In this document: positions 1 through 7,022 of the stretch, piece by piece
Layout: every line of letters begins with the position of its first letter
How positions within the stretch are numbered: position 1 is the stretch's first letter
Assembly: GCA_937898635.1 (NCBI GenBank)
Contig: CALEJW010000139.1
Location: 1 to 35,436 of the forward strand
DNA length: 35,436 bases
Source: an uncultured Pseudomonadota bacterium
GTDB lineage: Bacteria > Pseudomonadota > Gammaproteobacteria > Burkholderiales > Usitatibacteraceae
Reading direction: 5' to 3'
The notes under the pieces: generated by a model
The model's input: only the letters and a program-made list of their open reading frames with translations
What the model was told of the DNA's origin: nothing
Database searches by the model: none
Program-made: the position numbers and the translations under genes

Positions 1-315
1 GGCATCGGGATGGGCGTTTCCATCCTGTCCTACGACGGACGCATCCAGTTCGGTCTCATCACGGACGCCGGGCTCGTGCCCGACCCGGACAACATCGTCG
101 CGCGCTTCCGGGAGGAGTTCGAGCGCTTCATGTGGCTCACGCTCATGTCGCCCTGGGAGGAGGAGGAAGACCTCGGTGCCACGCCGCCGGACGCCGTCGC
201 CGCGCCGGCCGCTTCCGCATCCGCCTCGCGACGGGCGAAGCGTCCCGCGAAGGGGCCGGCGAGCGCCGAAGCCGCCCAGGACACGAAGATCCCGAAACGT
301 TTTCGCGGCCTCTAG
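1..315 (+). CDS. Wax ester synthase/diacylglycerol acyltransferase (WS/DGAT), C-terminal part; 5' end outside window
   Basis: The reading frame is open from the first base and ends at TAG 313-315, so only about the last 104 residues are present. The start of the visible part, G-x-G-M-x-V-S-I-L-S-Y-D-G-R-x-x-F-G, then L-V-P-D-P and a helical stretch, matches the C-terminal domain of bacterial bifunctional WS/DGAT enzymes (AtfA, Tgs1). These esterify a fatty alcohol or diacylglycerol with acyl-CoA to make wax esters or triacylglycerol at the inner membrane. The catalytic HHxxxDG motif would lie upstream and cannot be checked. After the domain comes an Ala/Pro/Lys/Arg-rich tail of about 45 residues; AtfA also ends in a basic tail. 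An internal ATG at 10 is not the start, because the frame is open upstream. The fatty acyl reductase at 8983 would supply the alcohol substrate. Assignment from the C-terminus only, but the SYDG/FG pattern is characteristic. Confidence 0.8.
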   Translation, partial: GIGMGVSILSYDGRIQFGLITDAGLVPDPDNIVARFREEFERFMWLTLMSPWEEEEDLGATPPDAVAAPAASASASRRAKRPAKGPASAEAAQDTKIPKRFRGL

Positions 316-337
316 GCGGCGCCCGCCCCGCCGTTTT
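315..337 (+). terminator. Possible weak terminator after the WS/DGAT gene
   Basis: GGCGG at 315-319 can pair with CCGCC at 328-332, followed by GTTTT. The stem is only 5 bp in very GC-rich sequence, so this may be chance. Confidence 0.3.
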
Positions 338-431
338 CCGAACGCGCCTCGCCGCGAGCCTGTTGCCCCCCGGCGACAAAGGCGCGTCGGTGCATGCTTG
401 ATTTTCCTTTCGCAACAAGGCGTTGGGAAGA

Positions 432-447
432 TGGCATCAAAGTTGCC
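432..447 (+). promoter_or_regulatory. Candidate sigma-54 (-24/-12) promoter for the DUF1800–DUF1501 operon
   Basis: TGGCAT at 432-437, five bases, then TTGC at 443-446 fits the consensus TGGCAC-N5-TTGCW with the exact spacing; GG lies at 433-434 and GC at 445-446. Transcription would begin near 458, about 30 nt before the GTG start at 488, leaving room for the ribosome site at 476-481. No bacterial enhancer-binding protein gene is in the window and I did not identify an upstream activator site. Confidence 0.5.
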
Positions 448-487
448 CTAGGGTCCGCAACAACATCCTTTCCCCGGGAGGACCCTC

Positions 488-3481
488 GTGACTGCAACGG
501 AAAATGCCGCCGCCCTTGCGCGCGCGGCGCTTCGCTGGATCAGGGCCGCGCTCCTCGCGCTCGCGTGCCTCGCGGGATTCGCGGCACCGGCAAGCGCCGC
601 CAACTACACCGACATCTGGTGGACCCCCGACGAATCGGGCTGGGGGGTCACCCTCACGCACCACCACGACAAGGTCTTCGCCGTCTGGTACATCTACGAC
701 GAGAACGGCAAGCCCCTCTGGGTCTTCATGTCGGACGGCAAGTTCTCGAACGACGGTCGCACCTTCTCCGGCGACGTCCACCGCGCCTCCGGCCCCTCCT
801 ACCGGGACCCGAACTTCAGCTGGAGCCGCGTGAAGATCCAGCGCGTCGGCACCGCGCGCATCGACTTCGGCGCGGATGACGTCTCCGCGACCATCACCTA
901 TTCGGTGTCCGGCACGACCGTCACGAAGAACGTGACGCGCCAGCCCTTCGGCGCGGCGCCGGCCAACGCGCCCCACGACCTGAGCGATCTCTGGTGGAAC
1001 GCCGACGAATCGGGATGGGGGATCACCCTCACCCACCACGGCGACAACATCTTCGGCGTCTGGTACACGTACGACGCCGACCAGCGGCCCCTGTGGATCG
1101 TCCTGCCGGGCGGGACCTTCCAGGGCAACACCTTCACCGGCAAGCTCTACACGACCACCGGCACGCCCTTCGGCAGGCCCTTCGTCGCCGCCAATACCCG
1201 GCTCACGGAGGTGGGCAGCGCGACCATCGTCTTCCAGGGCGCGACGGCGCGGCTCACGACGACGGTCCACGGGTTCACGCAGACGAAGACGATCACCCGC
1301 CAGCCGTTCGGCACCGCCACCGGCAACGCGCCGCCCACGGTGACCCTCAAGGTCACGCCCAAGTCCGACCCGCCGGTGGCGCCGGCGACGTTCACGCTCG
1401 AGGCGGCCGCGGGCGACAGCGACGGCCGCGTGACGAAGGTCTCGTTCTACCGCGACCACGAGAAGATCGGCGAGGCGAAGTCCGCGCCCTACCGCTTCAC
1501 CGTATCCGGCGTCCCGGCCGGCAGCCACCGCTTCTCCGCGCGGGCGAGCGACGATCGCGGCGCGACCGCGCTCGCCACCAGTTCCCCGGTGCAGGTGAAC
1601 AAGGGCGGCTCCGGCGGCACGCCGGCGGCGAACAAGCTGCCCAAGGTCTCGCTCACCGCGCCCGCGGCCAACGCGTTCGTGGCCCCGGCGGCGAGCGTCG
1701 CGGTCTCGGCGTCGGCCTCCGATCCCGATGGGACCGTGGCGCGGGTGGAGTTCTTCGCGAACGCCGCGAAGATCGGCGAGGCCGCTGCGCCGCCCTGGTC
1801 CGTGACCTGGACGCCCGCCGGCCCCGGTGCCTGGAGCCTCACGGCGACCGCCACCGACGACAAGGGCGGCGCGACGACCTCGGCCGCCGTGGCCGTCACC
1901 GTCGCCGGTCCCGCGGTCCTCCTCGACGCAGCCACCCGGGACGCCGCGCGCTTCCTCACCCAGGCGACTTTCGGGATGCGCGGCGCCGCGGAGGTCGCGT
2001 CGGTTCGCGCGCAGGGCTACGAGGCCTGGCTCGCGACGCAGTTCTCCCTGAACGCCGCCTCGCACGTCCAGTACGTGAACGACCGCAAGGCCGCCGGCGA
2101 GAAGGCCCACGAGGAGCGCGCCTACGAGGCGATCTGGCAACAGTGGCTCTTCGAACCCGGGCAGCTGCGCGCCCGCATGGCCTTCGCCCTGTCGGAGATC
2201 TTCGTCATCTCCAACATCGCCCCGGACCTCGACACCTACGCCATGGCGTCCTACATGGACATGCTCAACCGCAACGCCTTCGGCAACTACCGCCAGCTCC
2301 TCGAGGAGGTGACGCTCCATCCCGCGATGGGCTACTACCTCAACATGATCGGCAGCAAGAAGGAGGACCCGGCGCGCGGCACGCACCCGAACGAGAACTA
2401 CGCCCGCGAGGTGATGCAGCTCTTCTCGATCGGCCTGTACCGGCTCAACCCGGACGGCTCCCGAATCCTCGACGGCGCCGGCGCGCCCGTGCCGACCTAC
2501 GACGAGGCGGCCGTCAAGGGACTCGCGGCCGCCTTCACCGGCTGGAGCTTCGCGGGCAACGACACGAGCAAGCCCTCGGTGTTCGATCCGGCGAAGGAGA
2601 ACTGGCTGGAGCCCCTGGTGCCGTGGGAGAGCTGGCACGACACGGCGCCGAAGACCCTCTTCGACGGCATCACGCTGCCGGCGGGCCGGGGCGCGCGCCA
2701 GGACATGAAGGATGCGCTCGACGCCATCTTCGGGCACCCGAACGTCGGCCCCTTCATCGGCCGGCAGCTTATCCAGCGGTTCGTCACGTCCAACCCGAGC
2801 CCGTCCTACATCCGGCGCGTGGCGAGCGTCTTCGCGGACAACGGCAGCGGTGTCCGCGGCGACCTCAGGGCGGTGATCCGCGCGGTCCTGCTCGATCCCG
2901 AGGCCCGCGATCCCGCGAAACTCTCGGAGCCCGGATGGGGCAAGCAGCGCGAGCCCGTGATCCGGTTCGCGAACTTCCTGCGCGCCTTCGACGCGAGGAG
3001 CCCGAGCGGGCGCAACCGCATCTGGTACCTGGACAGCGCCGACGAAGGGCTCAACCAGAGCCCGCTCCTCGCGCCGAGCGTCTTCAACTTCTTCTCGCCG
3101 AACTACCGCCAGCCGGGCCCCCTGGCCGCGGCCGGCCTGGTCGCGCCGGAGTTCCAGATCACCACGGAGACGAGCATGGTGGGGGGGCTCAACTTCTTCG
3201 CCCGCCTCGCGAGGAACGGCTACTACGGCAAGGACGACACGAGGCTCACCCTGGACCTCGCGGGGCTCAACGCGGTCGCCGCCAATCCCGCGGAGGTCGC
3301 CGACCGGCTGAACCTGCTCTTCATGAACGGCGCCATGACGCCGGCCACGCGCAACACGATCATCTCGACGCTCGGCGCGATGGCCGCGCCGAAGACGGGC
3401 TCGGGCTCCTCCATCACCGACCGCGTGAAGGCGGCCCTGGTGCTGGTCGCCCTGTCGCCCGAATTCGTGATCCAGAAATGA
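488..3481 (+). CDS. Exported DUF1800 family protein with duplicated N-terminal modules and two Ig-like domains
   Basis: The 997-residue protein starts at GTG 488, with GGGAGG at 476-481 as ribosome site. Residues 16-37 look like a Sec signal peptide ending in ASA. Two related modules follow (about 38-155 and 163-275), each opening with a D-x-W-W-x-x-D-E-S-G-W-G motif, then a histidine pair and a WY-x-YD-x-x-x-x-PLW stretch. Two Ig/PKD-like domains (about 280-370 and 382-475) carry D-x-D-G-x-V-x-x-V-x-F-(Y/F) cores. The DUF1800 domain, beginning R-F-L-T-Q-A-T-F-G at about 485, fills the rest. DUF1800 genes are very often found directly upstream of DUF1501 genes, as here; their biochemical role is unknown. 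The layout suggests a large extracytoplasmic or cell-surface protein. The product name is secure; any function would be a guess. Confidence 0.93.
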   Translation: MTATENAAALARAALRWIRAALLALACLAGFAAPASAANYTDIWWTPDESGWGVTLTHHHDKVFAVWYIYDENGKPLWVFMSDGKFSNDGRTFSGDVHRASGPSYRDPNFSWSRVKIQRVGTARIDFGADDVSATITYSVSGTTVTKNVTRQPFGAAPANAPHDLSDLWWNADESGWGITLTHHGDNIFGVWYTYDADQRPLWIVLPGGTFQGNTFTGKLYTTTGTPFGRPFVAANTRLTEVGSATIVFQGATARLTTTVHGFTQTKTITRQPFGTATGNAPPTVTLKVTPKSDPPVAPATFTLEAAAGDSDGRVTKVSFYRDHEKIGEAKSAPYRFTVSGVPAGSHRFSARASDDRGATALATSSPVQVNKGGSGGTPAANKLPKVSLTAPAANAFVAPAASVAVSASASDPDGTVARVEFFANAAKIGEAAAPPWSVTWTPAGPGAWSLTATATDDKGGATTSAAVAVTVAGPAVLLDAATRDAARFLTQATFGMRGAAEVASVRAQGYEAWLATQFSLNAASHVQYVNDRKAAGEKAHEERAYEAIWQQWLFEPGQLRARMAFALSEIFVISNIAPDLDTYAMASYMDMLNRNAFGNYRQLLEEVTLHPAMGYYLNMIGSKKEDPARGTHPNENYAREVMQLFSIGLYRLNPDGSRILDGAGAPVPTYDEAAVKGLAAAFTGWSFAGNDTSKPSVFDPAKENWLEPLVPWESWHDTAPKTLFDGITLPAGRGARQDMKDALDAIFGHPNVGPFIGRQLIQRFVTSNPSPSYIRRVASVFADNGSGVRGDLRAVIRAVLLDPEARDPAKLSEPGWGKQREPVIRFANFLRAFDARSPSGRNRIWYLDSADEGLNQSPLLAPSVFNFFSPNYRQPGPLAAAGLVAPEFQITTETSMVGGLNFFARLARNGYYGKDDTRLTLDLAGLNAVAANPAEVADRLNLLFMNGAMTPATRNTIISTLGAMAAPKTGSGSSITDRVKAALVLVALSPEFVIQK
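599..1318 (+). repeat. Tandem duplication encoding two WW-x-x-x-ESGWG modules
   Basis: Two diverged copies, about 599-955 and 974-1315, encode modules of 110-120 residues. Shared landmarks are the WW…DESGWG opening, THH, the WYxYD…PLW stretch, and the closing TRQPFG, which appears at the end of both copies. The copies differ substantially, so the duplication is old. Confidence 0.8.
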
Positions 3482-3495
3482 AGGGGAGAGCGCAA

Positions 3496-4878
3496 ATGAC
3501 GAACCGACGGCAGTTCCTGAAGCGCCTGGCCGCGGCCTGCGTGGCCACCGGGGGCACCGGCGCCTGGGCCGACCTGCAGCGGATCGCGGCGGCCGCGAGC
3601 CTCGCGCCCGCGGGACCGAAGGCGGCCGGCGAGGACTACCGGGCCCTGGTGTGCATCTTTCTCTTCGGGGGCAACGACGGCAACAACATGGTGATCCCGA
3701 CAAGCGCGACGGAATACCTCCAGTACGCGACGGGTCGCACGCCGGTCCTCGCGCTGGGGCAATCCACCCTCCTGCCGCTCGCCGTGCAGAACACGCCCGG
3801 CCGAAGCTTCGGGCTGCACCCGGCGATGGGCGCCTTCCAGTCGCTCTTCAACCAGGGCAGGGCCGCGATCGTCGCGAACACGGGGCCGCTCCTGGCGCCG
3901 ACCACGCGCGCCCAGTTCCGGGCGCGCTCCGTGCCGATCCCGCCGGACCTCTACTCCCACAGCGACCAGCAGGCGCAGTGGCAGAGCTCCATCTCCGACG
4001 GCGCCCCGCGCACCGGCTGGGGCGGGCGCCTGGGCGACCTCCTGAAGAGCGCCAACGGCGCGAACCAGAGCTCGACGCTGATCTCGGTCACGGGCAACAA
4101 CCTCTTCGAGGTCGGCACCACGATCTCCTCCTTCAAGGTCTCCCCGGGCAACCTGTCGGGGTTCGACTTCTACAAGGGCGCGTCGGCGACGGATCCCCTG
4201 TCGAAGGGCGTAGCGGAACTGCTCGCCCTGCCCTCGGCCAGCCTCTTCGAGGGCGCGTGGAAGGACGTGATCGCCCGCGCGATCCAGAACCAGCAGCTCC
4301 TCGCCTCGGCGCTCGCGAGCGTGCCGCCCTTCGCCACCGCCTTCCCCGACACGGGGCTCGGCAACCAGATGGAGATGATCGCCCGGCTGGTCGCGGTGCG
4401 CGCCGCCCTGGGACTCAAGCGCCAGGTCTTCTTCGCTTCCCTGGGCGGTTTCGACACCCACGGCGACGAGCAGCCCGGCCGGCAGGCGCAGCTCCTGGGC
4501 GAGCTGAGCGGCGCGATGGCCGCGCTCCACAGCGCCACCGTGGAGCTGGACTGCGCCGACCTCGTGACGAGCTTCACCGCCTCGGACTTCAACCGGACCT
4601 TCCCGTCCAACGGCCGGGGCTCGGACCACGCCTGGGGAAACCACCATCTCGTGGCGGGCGGCGCCGTGCTCGGGGGAAGGATGTACGGCACCTTTCCCAC
4701 GCTCGTCCGGGGCGGGCCGGACGACACCGGCAGCGGGGGCCTCTGGATCCCCACGACCTCGGTGGACCAGTACGCCGCCACCCTCGCCTCGTGGTTCGGC
4801 GTCGGCCCGGGGGAGCTGCCGACGATCTTCCCGAACCTCTCGCGCTTCCCCTCGGCCAACCTGGGCTTCATGGCCTGA
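3496..4878 (+). CDS. DUF1501 family protein with Tat signal
   Basis: This 460-residue protein starts at ATG 3496, 14 nt after the DUF1800 stop, behind AAGGGGAG at 3481-3488. The N-terminus N-R-R-Q-F-L-K, followed by an Ala-rich hydrophobic stretch, is a classical twin-arginine signal, so the protein is probably exported folded, perhaps with a cofactor or metal. Family landmarks are F-L-F-G-G-N-D-G-N-N (about 55-64), G-L-H-P-A-M, S-L-G-G-F-D-T-H-G, and S-D-H-A-W-G-N-H-H followed by G-G-x-M-Y-G. DUF1501 is related to the alkaline phosphatase/sulfatase fold; the conserved Asp and His residues could bind metal. Its partner is the upstream DUF1800 gene. Substrate and reaction are unknown. Confidence 0.93.
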   Translation: MTNRRQFLKRLAAACVATGGTGAWADLQRIAAAASLAPAGPKAAGEDYRALVCIFLFGGNDGNNMVIPTSATEYLQYATGRTPVLALGQSTLLPLAVQNTPGRSFGLHPAMGAFQSLFNQGRAAIVANTGPLLAPTTRAQFRARSVPIPPDLYSHSDQQAQWQSSISDGAPRTGWGGRLGDLLKSANGANQSSTLISVTGNNLFEVGTTISSFKVSPGNLSGFDFYKGASATDPLSKGVAELLALPSASLFEGAWKDVIARAIQNQQLLASALASVPPFATAFPDTGLGNQMEMIARLVAVRAALGLKRQVFFASLGGFDTHGDEQPGRQAQLLGELSGAMAALHSATVELDCADLVTSFTASDFNRTFPSNGRGSDHAWGNHHLVAGGAVLGGRMYGTFPTLVRGGPDDTGSGGLWIPTTSVDQYAATLASWFGVGPGELPTIFPNLSRFPSANLGFMA

Positions 4879-4897
4879 GCCGGCGGCACCCCGAAAG

Positions 4898-4927
4898 AAA
4901 ACGGGCCGGCGATCGCCGGCCCGTTTT
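4898..4927. terminator. Strong bidirectional intrinsic terminator
   Basis: A perfect 13-bp stem (AAAACGGGCCGGC at 4898-4910) closes on a GATC loop and ends in TTTT, with A-tracts and T-tracts on both sides. It sits between the convergent DUF1501 (ends 4878) and SWIB (ends 4963) genes and can terminate both. Confidence 0.92.
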
Positions 4928-4962
4928 CGTTTCCTCTTGCCGGCCGTGGCCGGGGCGGAAGG

Positions 4963-5358
4963 CTACTTCAGGTGCTTGGACACCAGTTTCGTCATCTCGA
5001 ACATCGAGACGGTCTTCTTGCCGCCGAAGACCTCGCGCAGCTTGTCGTCGGCGTTGATGTTGCGCCGGTTGACCTTGTCCTGCAGGCCGTTCTTCTTGAT
5101 GTAGGCCCAGAGCTTGCTCGTGACTTCGGTGCGGGGCTGGGCGGCGGAGCCGATCACGGCGGCGAGCGCGGCGCTCGGCGTGAGGGGCTTCATGAACGCC
5201 GCGTTGGGCTTCCTCTTGGCGCCGGACTTCTTGGGCGCGGCCTTCTTCTTGGCGGCCGGCTTCTTGGCGGCGGGCTTCTTGGCCGCGGACTTCTTCGCGG
5301 CGGGTTTCTTGGCCGCGGGCTTCTTCGCGGCGGGTTTCTTGGCTTTCTTCGCTGCCAT
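4963..5358 (-). CDS. SWIB/MDM2-domain protein with histone-H1-like Lys/Ala tail
   Basis: The 131-residue protein starts at ATG 5358 behind GGAGG (5366-5370). Residues 2-51 are a basic, low-complexity tail built mainly from A-A-K-K-P units, like bacterial histone-H1-like proteins. Residues from about 55 to the end form a SWIB/MDM2 domain: P-L-T-P-S-A-A-L-A-A-V-I-G, then L-W-x-Y-I-K-K-N-x-L-Q-D, N-A-D-D-K-L, and F-E-M-T-K-L-V-S-K-H-L. SWIB domains are typical of eukaryotic chromatin-remodelling factors but also occur in chlamydiae and many betaproteobacteria, often with such a tail. A nucleoid-associated, DNA-binding role is likely from the charge; the SWIB partner is unknown. Confidence 0.93.
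   Translation of the reverse strand: MAAKKAKKPAAKKPAAKKPAAKKSAAKKPAAKKPAAKKKAAPKKSGAKRKPNAAFMKPLTPSAALAAVIGSAAQPRTEVTSKLWAYIKKNGLQDKVNRRNINADDKLREVFGGKKTVSMFEMTKLVSKHLK
5239..5355 (-). repeat. Codon-level tandem repeat encoding A-A-K-K-P units
   Basis: About six to seven imperfect 15-bp units within the SWIB gene encode the basic tail. Such repeats can change copy number by slippage and alter tail length without shifting the frame. Confidence 0.8.
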
Positions 5359-5390
5359 TCGAATTCCTCCAATCTGGTGGTGATGTTTGA

Positions 5391-5428
5391 ATCAGCTGAT
5401 CTCGCCTGCGAGCGGCGTGACAGGCGAG
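5391..5428 (-). promoter_or_regulatory. Palindrome and 8-bp stem-loop in the SWIB 5' leader (possible operator or mRNA structure)
   Basis: ATCAGCTGAT (5391-5400) is a perfect 10-bp palindrome. Directly beside it, CTCGCCTG (5401-5408) and CAGGCGAG (5421-5428) form a perfect inverted repeat with a 12-nt loop. Both lie between the predicted -10 and the start codon, so they could be repressor sites or a 5'-end RNA hairpin. Confidence 0.45.
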
Positions 5429-5458
5429 AGAATGCACACGCCAAAATCGGTTTGTCAA
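5429..5458 (-). promoter_or_regulatory. Predicted sigma-70 promoter of the SWIB gene
   Basis: On the minus strand there is a perfect -35 TTGACA (5458-5453), an 18-bp spacer and a weak -10 CATTCT (5434-5429). A 6-bp inverted repeat, TTTTCA/TGAAAA with a 3-bp spacer (5463-5477), lies just upstream of the -35 and could be an activator site or UP-like element. Confidence 0.5.
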
Positions 5459-5533
5459 TGGATTTTCACTCTGAAAACGCGCTTTCTCCCCTCTGCGTCG
5501 CCGCCTCGCAACAAGCGAGATCGAGCCGCGCGA

Positions 5534-6313
5534 TCACGCGAGTTCCGCATTCGCGGCTTCGACGTCGAGCTTCTCCATCGCATCGCGCGGCTCCAGCGCC
5601 GCCGCCCTGGCGTAGAGGGCGGCGGCCTCCTCCACCGCCCGCTTGCCGTGCATCATCACCATCCCGTTGGCGTACTCGACCAGCGCGATGGCGGAATCGG
5701 GCGCGAGCTTGATCGCCTTGCGGAAGTGCTCCTCCCCGAGATCCTTCTTCGCGCCGTAGGTGAGGCCGCCGACCAGCGCGCCCACCTTGTCGATCACCTC
5801 GGCGTGGTAGGCCCCCAAGGCCGTGTGGGCCTCGGCGTGCTTCGGGGCGAGCTTGAGCGTCGCCTCGAGCGCGGCCCGGATCCGCCCCCCGAAGCCCTGG
5901 GCGAGGGCCTTGGCCACGGAGATGCCCTGGCTGTAGCGCCCGGCGGCGTAGGCGAACTGGTAGTGCGCATTGGCGTTCCGGGGTTCGGCCCTGGCCTGCG
6001 CCTCGGCCCGCTCCATCGCCTCCTCGAAGAACGCCATCCGGACGGCCGCCTTCTTCTCCAGCCCGTTGGCGTAGATCGACTGGGCCTTGTTGGCCACGGT
6101 GACCCCCGCGCCGCCGGCGGCGAGACCCAGGGCGTGCGCCTCGGCGAAGGCGCCGCGGTGGTAGAGCCGCCAGGCTTCCTGCACCTTCGGATCCTTCGGG
6201 AAGGGTTCGCAGTCCCCGCGGTGCAGGCGATCCCAGTTCTTCTTCAGCGCCTCGCCCGGATAGGCGAACGCCTTGTCGGGATACGGGAATGCGCTCCATT
6301 TCGCCTTCGCCAT
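5534..6313 (-). CDS. TPR-like helical-repeat protein, function unknown
   Basis: This is the last gene of the phasin–patatin–TetR–TPR operon. I chose ATG 6313 because it follows a strong AGGAGGAGG; that gives 259 residues. An alternative ATG at 6331 overlaps the TetR stop as ATGA but lacks a ribosome site. No signal peptide is seen. The protein is alpha-helical with tetratricopeptide-type repeats: A-x-x-x-x-L-K-L-A-P-K-H-A-E-A-H in the middle, F-R-K-A-I-K-L-A-P-D-S-A-I-A towards the end, and A-A-A-L-E-P-R-D near the C-terminus. The middle part resembles the TPR region of RMDN (regulator of microtubule dynamics) family proteins, from memory only. TPR proteins mediate protein contacts; the operon suggests a link to lipid granules or lipid turnover, which is inference. 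Confidence 0.75.
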   Translation of the reverse strand: MAKAKWSAFPYPDKAFAYPGEALKKNWDRLHRGDCEPFPKDPKVQEAWRLYHRGAFAEAHALGLAAGGAGVTVANKAQSIYANGLEKKAAVRMAFFEEAMERAEAQARAEPRNANAHYQFAYAAGRYSQGISVAKALAQGFGGRIRAALEATLKLAPKHAEAHTALGAYHAEVIDKVGALVGGLTYGAKKDLGEEHFRKAIKLAPDSAIALVEYANGMVMMHGKRAVEEAAALYARAAALEPRDAMEKLDVEAANAELA

Positions 6314-6327
6314 CGCCTCCTCCTCGC

Positions 6328-7008
6328 TCATTCGACGTAGCCGCGGCCCAGGCGCTCGAAATGGCGCCTGGCCTCGCCCGTCAGGTAGGGTGCCACCAGG
6401 GACATCACCTGGTAGGCGCCGGCGCCCGAGTCTCCCGGCTCCGTCGCCTCGCGTCCGCCCCGGATGGCCCGGAAGTTGAGCCAGTACGTGGCCACGACCA
6501 GGACGTTCAGCGCGAGCGCCTGGATCTCCCCGGCGCTCGCCGCCATGAGGCCGTGCGCCGCCAGCCCCCGGCACAGGCCGGCGACGGCCGCGCGCTTCGT
6601 CTCGAAGATCCGGTTGAAGCGCTCCCGCAGCCGGCGGCTTCGCGCGACGATGTCGTCCAGGTTCCGGTAGAGGAAGCGGTAGTCCCAGATCGCCTCGAAC
6701 ATGAGGTGCAGGTAGAGCCAGAGGTCCTCGATCGCCGCGGCGCCCGCGACGGGATCGGGCGGGGCGACCGAGATGCGCTCCTCGAAGCGCTCGAAGAGCC
6801 GCTCGACGATCTGGTCCTTGTTGCGGAAGTGGTAGTAGAGGTTGCCCGGGCTGATGTTCAGCTCGTCGGCGATCATGCCGGTGGTGACGTGCGCCTCGCC
6901 GCGCTCGTTGAAGAGCCTGAGGCTCACGGCGAGGATGCGCTCGCGGGTGCGCTGGGTGCGCACCGCGTTTCCGTCCAGGACGGGCCGGCCGGCGGAAGCT
7001 TTCGCCAT
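6328..7008 (-). CDS. TetR/AcrR family transcriptional regulator
   Basis: This 226-residue protein starts at ATG 7008, 14 nt after the patatin stop. Residues about 18-66 form the TetR helix-turn-helix: T-R-E-R-I-L, L-F-N-E-R-G, then T-x-G-M-I-A-D-E-L-N-I-S-P-G-N-L-Y-Y-H-F and K-D-Q-I-V. The C-terminal part is an all-helical ligand domain of unknown specificity, rich in aromatic and hydrophobic residues. TetR proteins usually repress nearby genes and release DNA on binding a small molecule. Its place in an operon with a patatin lipase and a phasin, divergent from an acyl reductase, makes an acyl-CoA or fatty-acid ligand attractive, but nothing in the sequence proves it. The ribosome site is weak, so the start is less certain. 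Confidence 0.88.
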   Translation of the reverse strand: MAKASAGRPVLDGNAVRTQRTRERILAVSLRLFNERGEAHVTTGMIADELNISPGNLYYHFRNKDQIVERLFERFEERISVAPPDPVAGAAAIEDLWLYLHLMFEAIWDYRFLYRNLDDIVARSRRLRERFNRIFETKRAAVAGLCRGLAAHGLMAASAGEIQALALNVLVVATYWLNFRAIRGGREATEPGDSGAGAYQVMSLVAPYLTGEARRHFERLGRGYVE

Positions 7009-7022
7009 GGCCGGGAAGGGTA

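Noticed and set aside
437..3703. A 1088-codon open frame antisense to the DUF1800 gene, and similar long frames elsewhere (for example 10758-15632 minus, 11306-15652 plus, 27957-31847 plus)
   Set aside because: High GC makes stop codons rare in all frames. The translations are Arg/Gly/Pro/Ala/Val-rich, lack domains, and overlap genes with clear family matches.
5239..5355. Short tandem DNA repeats resembling a CRISPR-like array
   Set aside because: The 15-bp units are in-frame codons for the A-A-K-K-P tail, contiguous without spacers.
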